This document shows, piece by piece, positions 12,863-14,040 of a DNA stretch of 14,040 nucleotides (positions within the stretch are counted from its first letter, which is position 1; each line of letters starts with the position of its first letter). Source of the stretch: an uncultured Actinomyces sp. (GTDB taxonomy: Bacteria > Actinomycetota > Actinomycetes > Actinomycetales > Actinomycetaceae); contig USPB01000026.1 of the NCBI GenBank assembly GCA_900556405.1, forward strand, positions 1 through 14,040, in the 5' to 3' direction. Below the pieces are notes generated by a model. That model did no database searches, had not been told where the DNA came from, and saw only the letters and a list, made by a program, of their open reading frames with translations. The position numbers and the translations under genes are program-made.

Positions 12863-14040
12863 CTAGCGTTCCTCGTTTCGTTCGTTGCGCACGTGGGTGA
12901 TGCCGTCCAGGGCAGCACCCGCACGGATCGCCATCGGCAGGGCGGCCAGGAAGGCATCAATGTCATCGCGCGTCGTCTCATGGCCGAGCGAGACGCGCAG
13001 GACGCCGAGGGCCTGCTCTTCGCTGCGTCCCATCGCCATGACGATGTCGGAGGGGCGCGTCACCCCCGCGTGGCAGGCGGACCCGGCGGACACAGCGATG
13101 CCAGCCATGTCGAAGGCCATGAGGACGGCCTCCGGGCGGCCGGTGGGTAGGGAGAGGTGGATGATCGCACTCGACGAGGCCGACTCCCCCACCGTCGCAC
13201 TCACGCCGTCCGGCAGGTGGGAGCGCAGGTAGGCGCGCAGGTCCGCCGCGCGGGTCGTGAAGGCGGCGCGCTCGGAGACAACCTCGGTGAGGGCGGCGGC
13301 GAGTGCGCACGCACCCGCGACGTCGGGCGTGCCCGAGCGGATCGAACGCTCGTGGCCGCCACCGGGGCGGTCGGTCGTCACGGGAATACCGCGCCGTGCG
13401 ACAAGGACACCGGTGCCGGCGGGTGCGCCGACCTTGTGACCACCCACAGTCATGAGATCGAGGCCAAGCTCGAAGAAGGACACGTCCAGGGTCGGGATCG
13501 CCTGGGCAGCGTCCGAATGCGCGAGGCCGCCGCTGGCATGCACGAGCGCTGCGAAGTTGGCGACCGGCTGAATGGTGCCAATCTCGGAGGACACGAGCGT
13601 CATGGAACCAAGCGCGAGACGCCCGTCCCACGAAGCGGGTGCTTCGTCACCGGAAACGGCAGGCAGGACCGACACACCACCCGCGTCCACGGGCAGGATC
13701 TCCCAGGAGAAGCCCTCGCGGGACGCGACCTCGCGCTGGTGGGCGACTGCGTCGTGCTCAAGGCCCGAAACGACGATGAGACTGCGACCATCATCGCGCC
13801 CACGCATGCCGCGGGCCGCAGCCATGACGCCGAGCGCGTCGGACTCCGTGGCACCGGACGTAAAGATCACCTCGTGAATATCGGCGTCAAGCGCGCACGC
13901 AACCTGTTCGCGCGCGTCGTCGAGCATGCGACGGGCCCGCCGCCCTCCAAAGTGGAGGGCGGCGGGATTGCCGGGGGTGGCAGCCAGGTCACGCTGGGCG
14001 CGGGTCCACGCCTCGAGGGCGCACTCGCGCAGCGGCGTGG
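12863..14040 (-). CDS. Cysteine desulfurase (IscS/NifS-like), 5' end beyond the window
   Basis: This PLP enzyme takes sulfur from cysteine as a persulfide. The reading frame stays open from the ATG at 13927 to the window edge, and those upstream codons encode family sequence (TPLRECALEAW, GNPAALHFGGRRARR), so the true start lies beyond 14040; about 391 residues are visible. Counting from the ATG at 13927, the PLP lysine is K165 in VGGHKVGAP, the conserved SDAAQ is at 138-142, HERSIRSGT follows at 192-200, and the catalytic cysteine is C285 in SAGSACHAG. The direct junction with mnmA recalls the B. subtilis YrvO-MnmA pair, a desulfurase dedicated to tRNA thiolation. A general role in iron-sulfur cluster assembly is not excluded. 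A perfect hairpin lies in its coding sequence. Confidence 0.94.
   Translation of the reverse strand, partial: TPLRECALEAWTRAQRDLAATPGNPAALHFGGRRARRMLDDAREQVACALDADIHEVIFTSGATESDALGVMAAARGMRGRDDGRSLIVVSGLEHDAVAHQREVASREGFSWEILPVDAGGVSVLPAVSGDEAPASWDGRLALGSMTLVSSEIGTIQPVANFAALVHASGGLAHSDAAQAIPTLDVSFFELGLDLMTVGGHKVGAPAGTGVLVARRGIPVTTDRPGGGHERSIRSGTPDVAGACALAAALTEVVSERAAFTTRAADLRAYLRSHLPDGVSATVGESASSSAIIHLSLPTGRPEAVLMAFDMAGIAVSAGSACHAGVTRPSDIVMAMGRSEEQALGVLRVSLGHETTRDDIDAFLAALPMAIRAGAALDGITHVRNERNEER
13936..13966. repeat. Perfect 14-bp GC hairpin inside the desulfurase gene
   Basis: CCCGCCGCCCTCCA (13936-13949) and its exact reverse complement (13953-13966) flank the loop AAG. On the coding strand it covers the conserved NPAALHFGG region. 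There is no T-run. Confidence 0.9.

Noticed and set aside
12227..13150. Long open frame (307 codons) on the plus strand across mnmA and the cysteine desulfurase
   Set aside because: It lies antisense to two genes with clear catalytic motifs; such frames are common in GC-rich DNA and it shows no family motif.

Overview
The window reads as chromosome of a GC-rich actinobacterium, most likely Actinomycetaceae (Actinomyces/Schaalia-like). This rests on the codon bias, two surface proteins ending in the actinobacterial LAKTG sortase motif, a three-domain DtxR-type regulator, an IS1249-like transposase remnant and a cysteine desulfurase-mnmA pair. The genus is inferred.

Layout. 1-1680: a HIT-family hydrolase (+) converges on a DtxR/MntR-like metal regulator (-); tRNA-Lys(CTT) with promoter and terminator follows. 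1680-3860: about 2.2 kb without a convincing protein gene. It holds a candidate structured RNA with its own terminator (about 1759-1991) and then a 1575-bp element (2054-3628) bounded by 25-bp inverted repeats matching at 24 positions. The element has no recognisable transposase. Its interior is a string of long imperfect palindromes; three of them share one plan: two direct motif copies 41-42 bp apart, a centre, then two inverted copies 41-42 bp apart. This is the most unusual part of the window.

3863-7164: two convergent genes for secreted, probably sortase-anchored surface proteins (both LAKTG). Between them is a decayed IS1249/IS256-type transposase fragment whose 5' flank resembles the left end of the palindrome element. 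7365-9903: a two-gene ABC exporter (permease and ATPase, overlapping by 16 bp), minus strand. 10009-11013: an unrecognised single-pass membrane protein. 11085-11558: a Bcp/PrxQ peroxiredoxin. 11612-11692: tRNA-Leu(TAG). 11771-14040: mnmA directly abutting an upstream cysteine desulfurase whose 5' end lies beyond the window.

How it fits together. The right end is housekeeping: the desulfurase supplies sulfur to MnmA for 2-thiolation of wobble uridine in tRNAs, and the peroxiredoxin removes peroxides. The middle is a cell-surface and mobile-DNA region. No complete defence system, CRISPR array or active transposase is visible.
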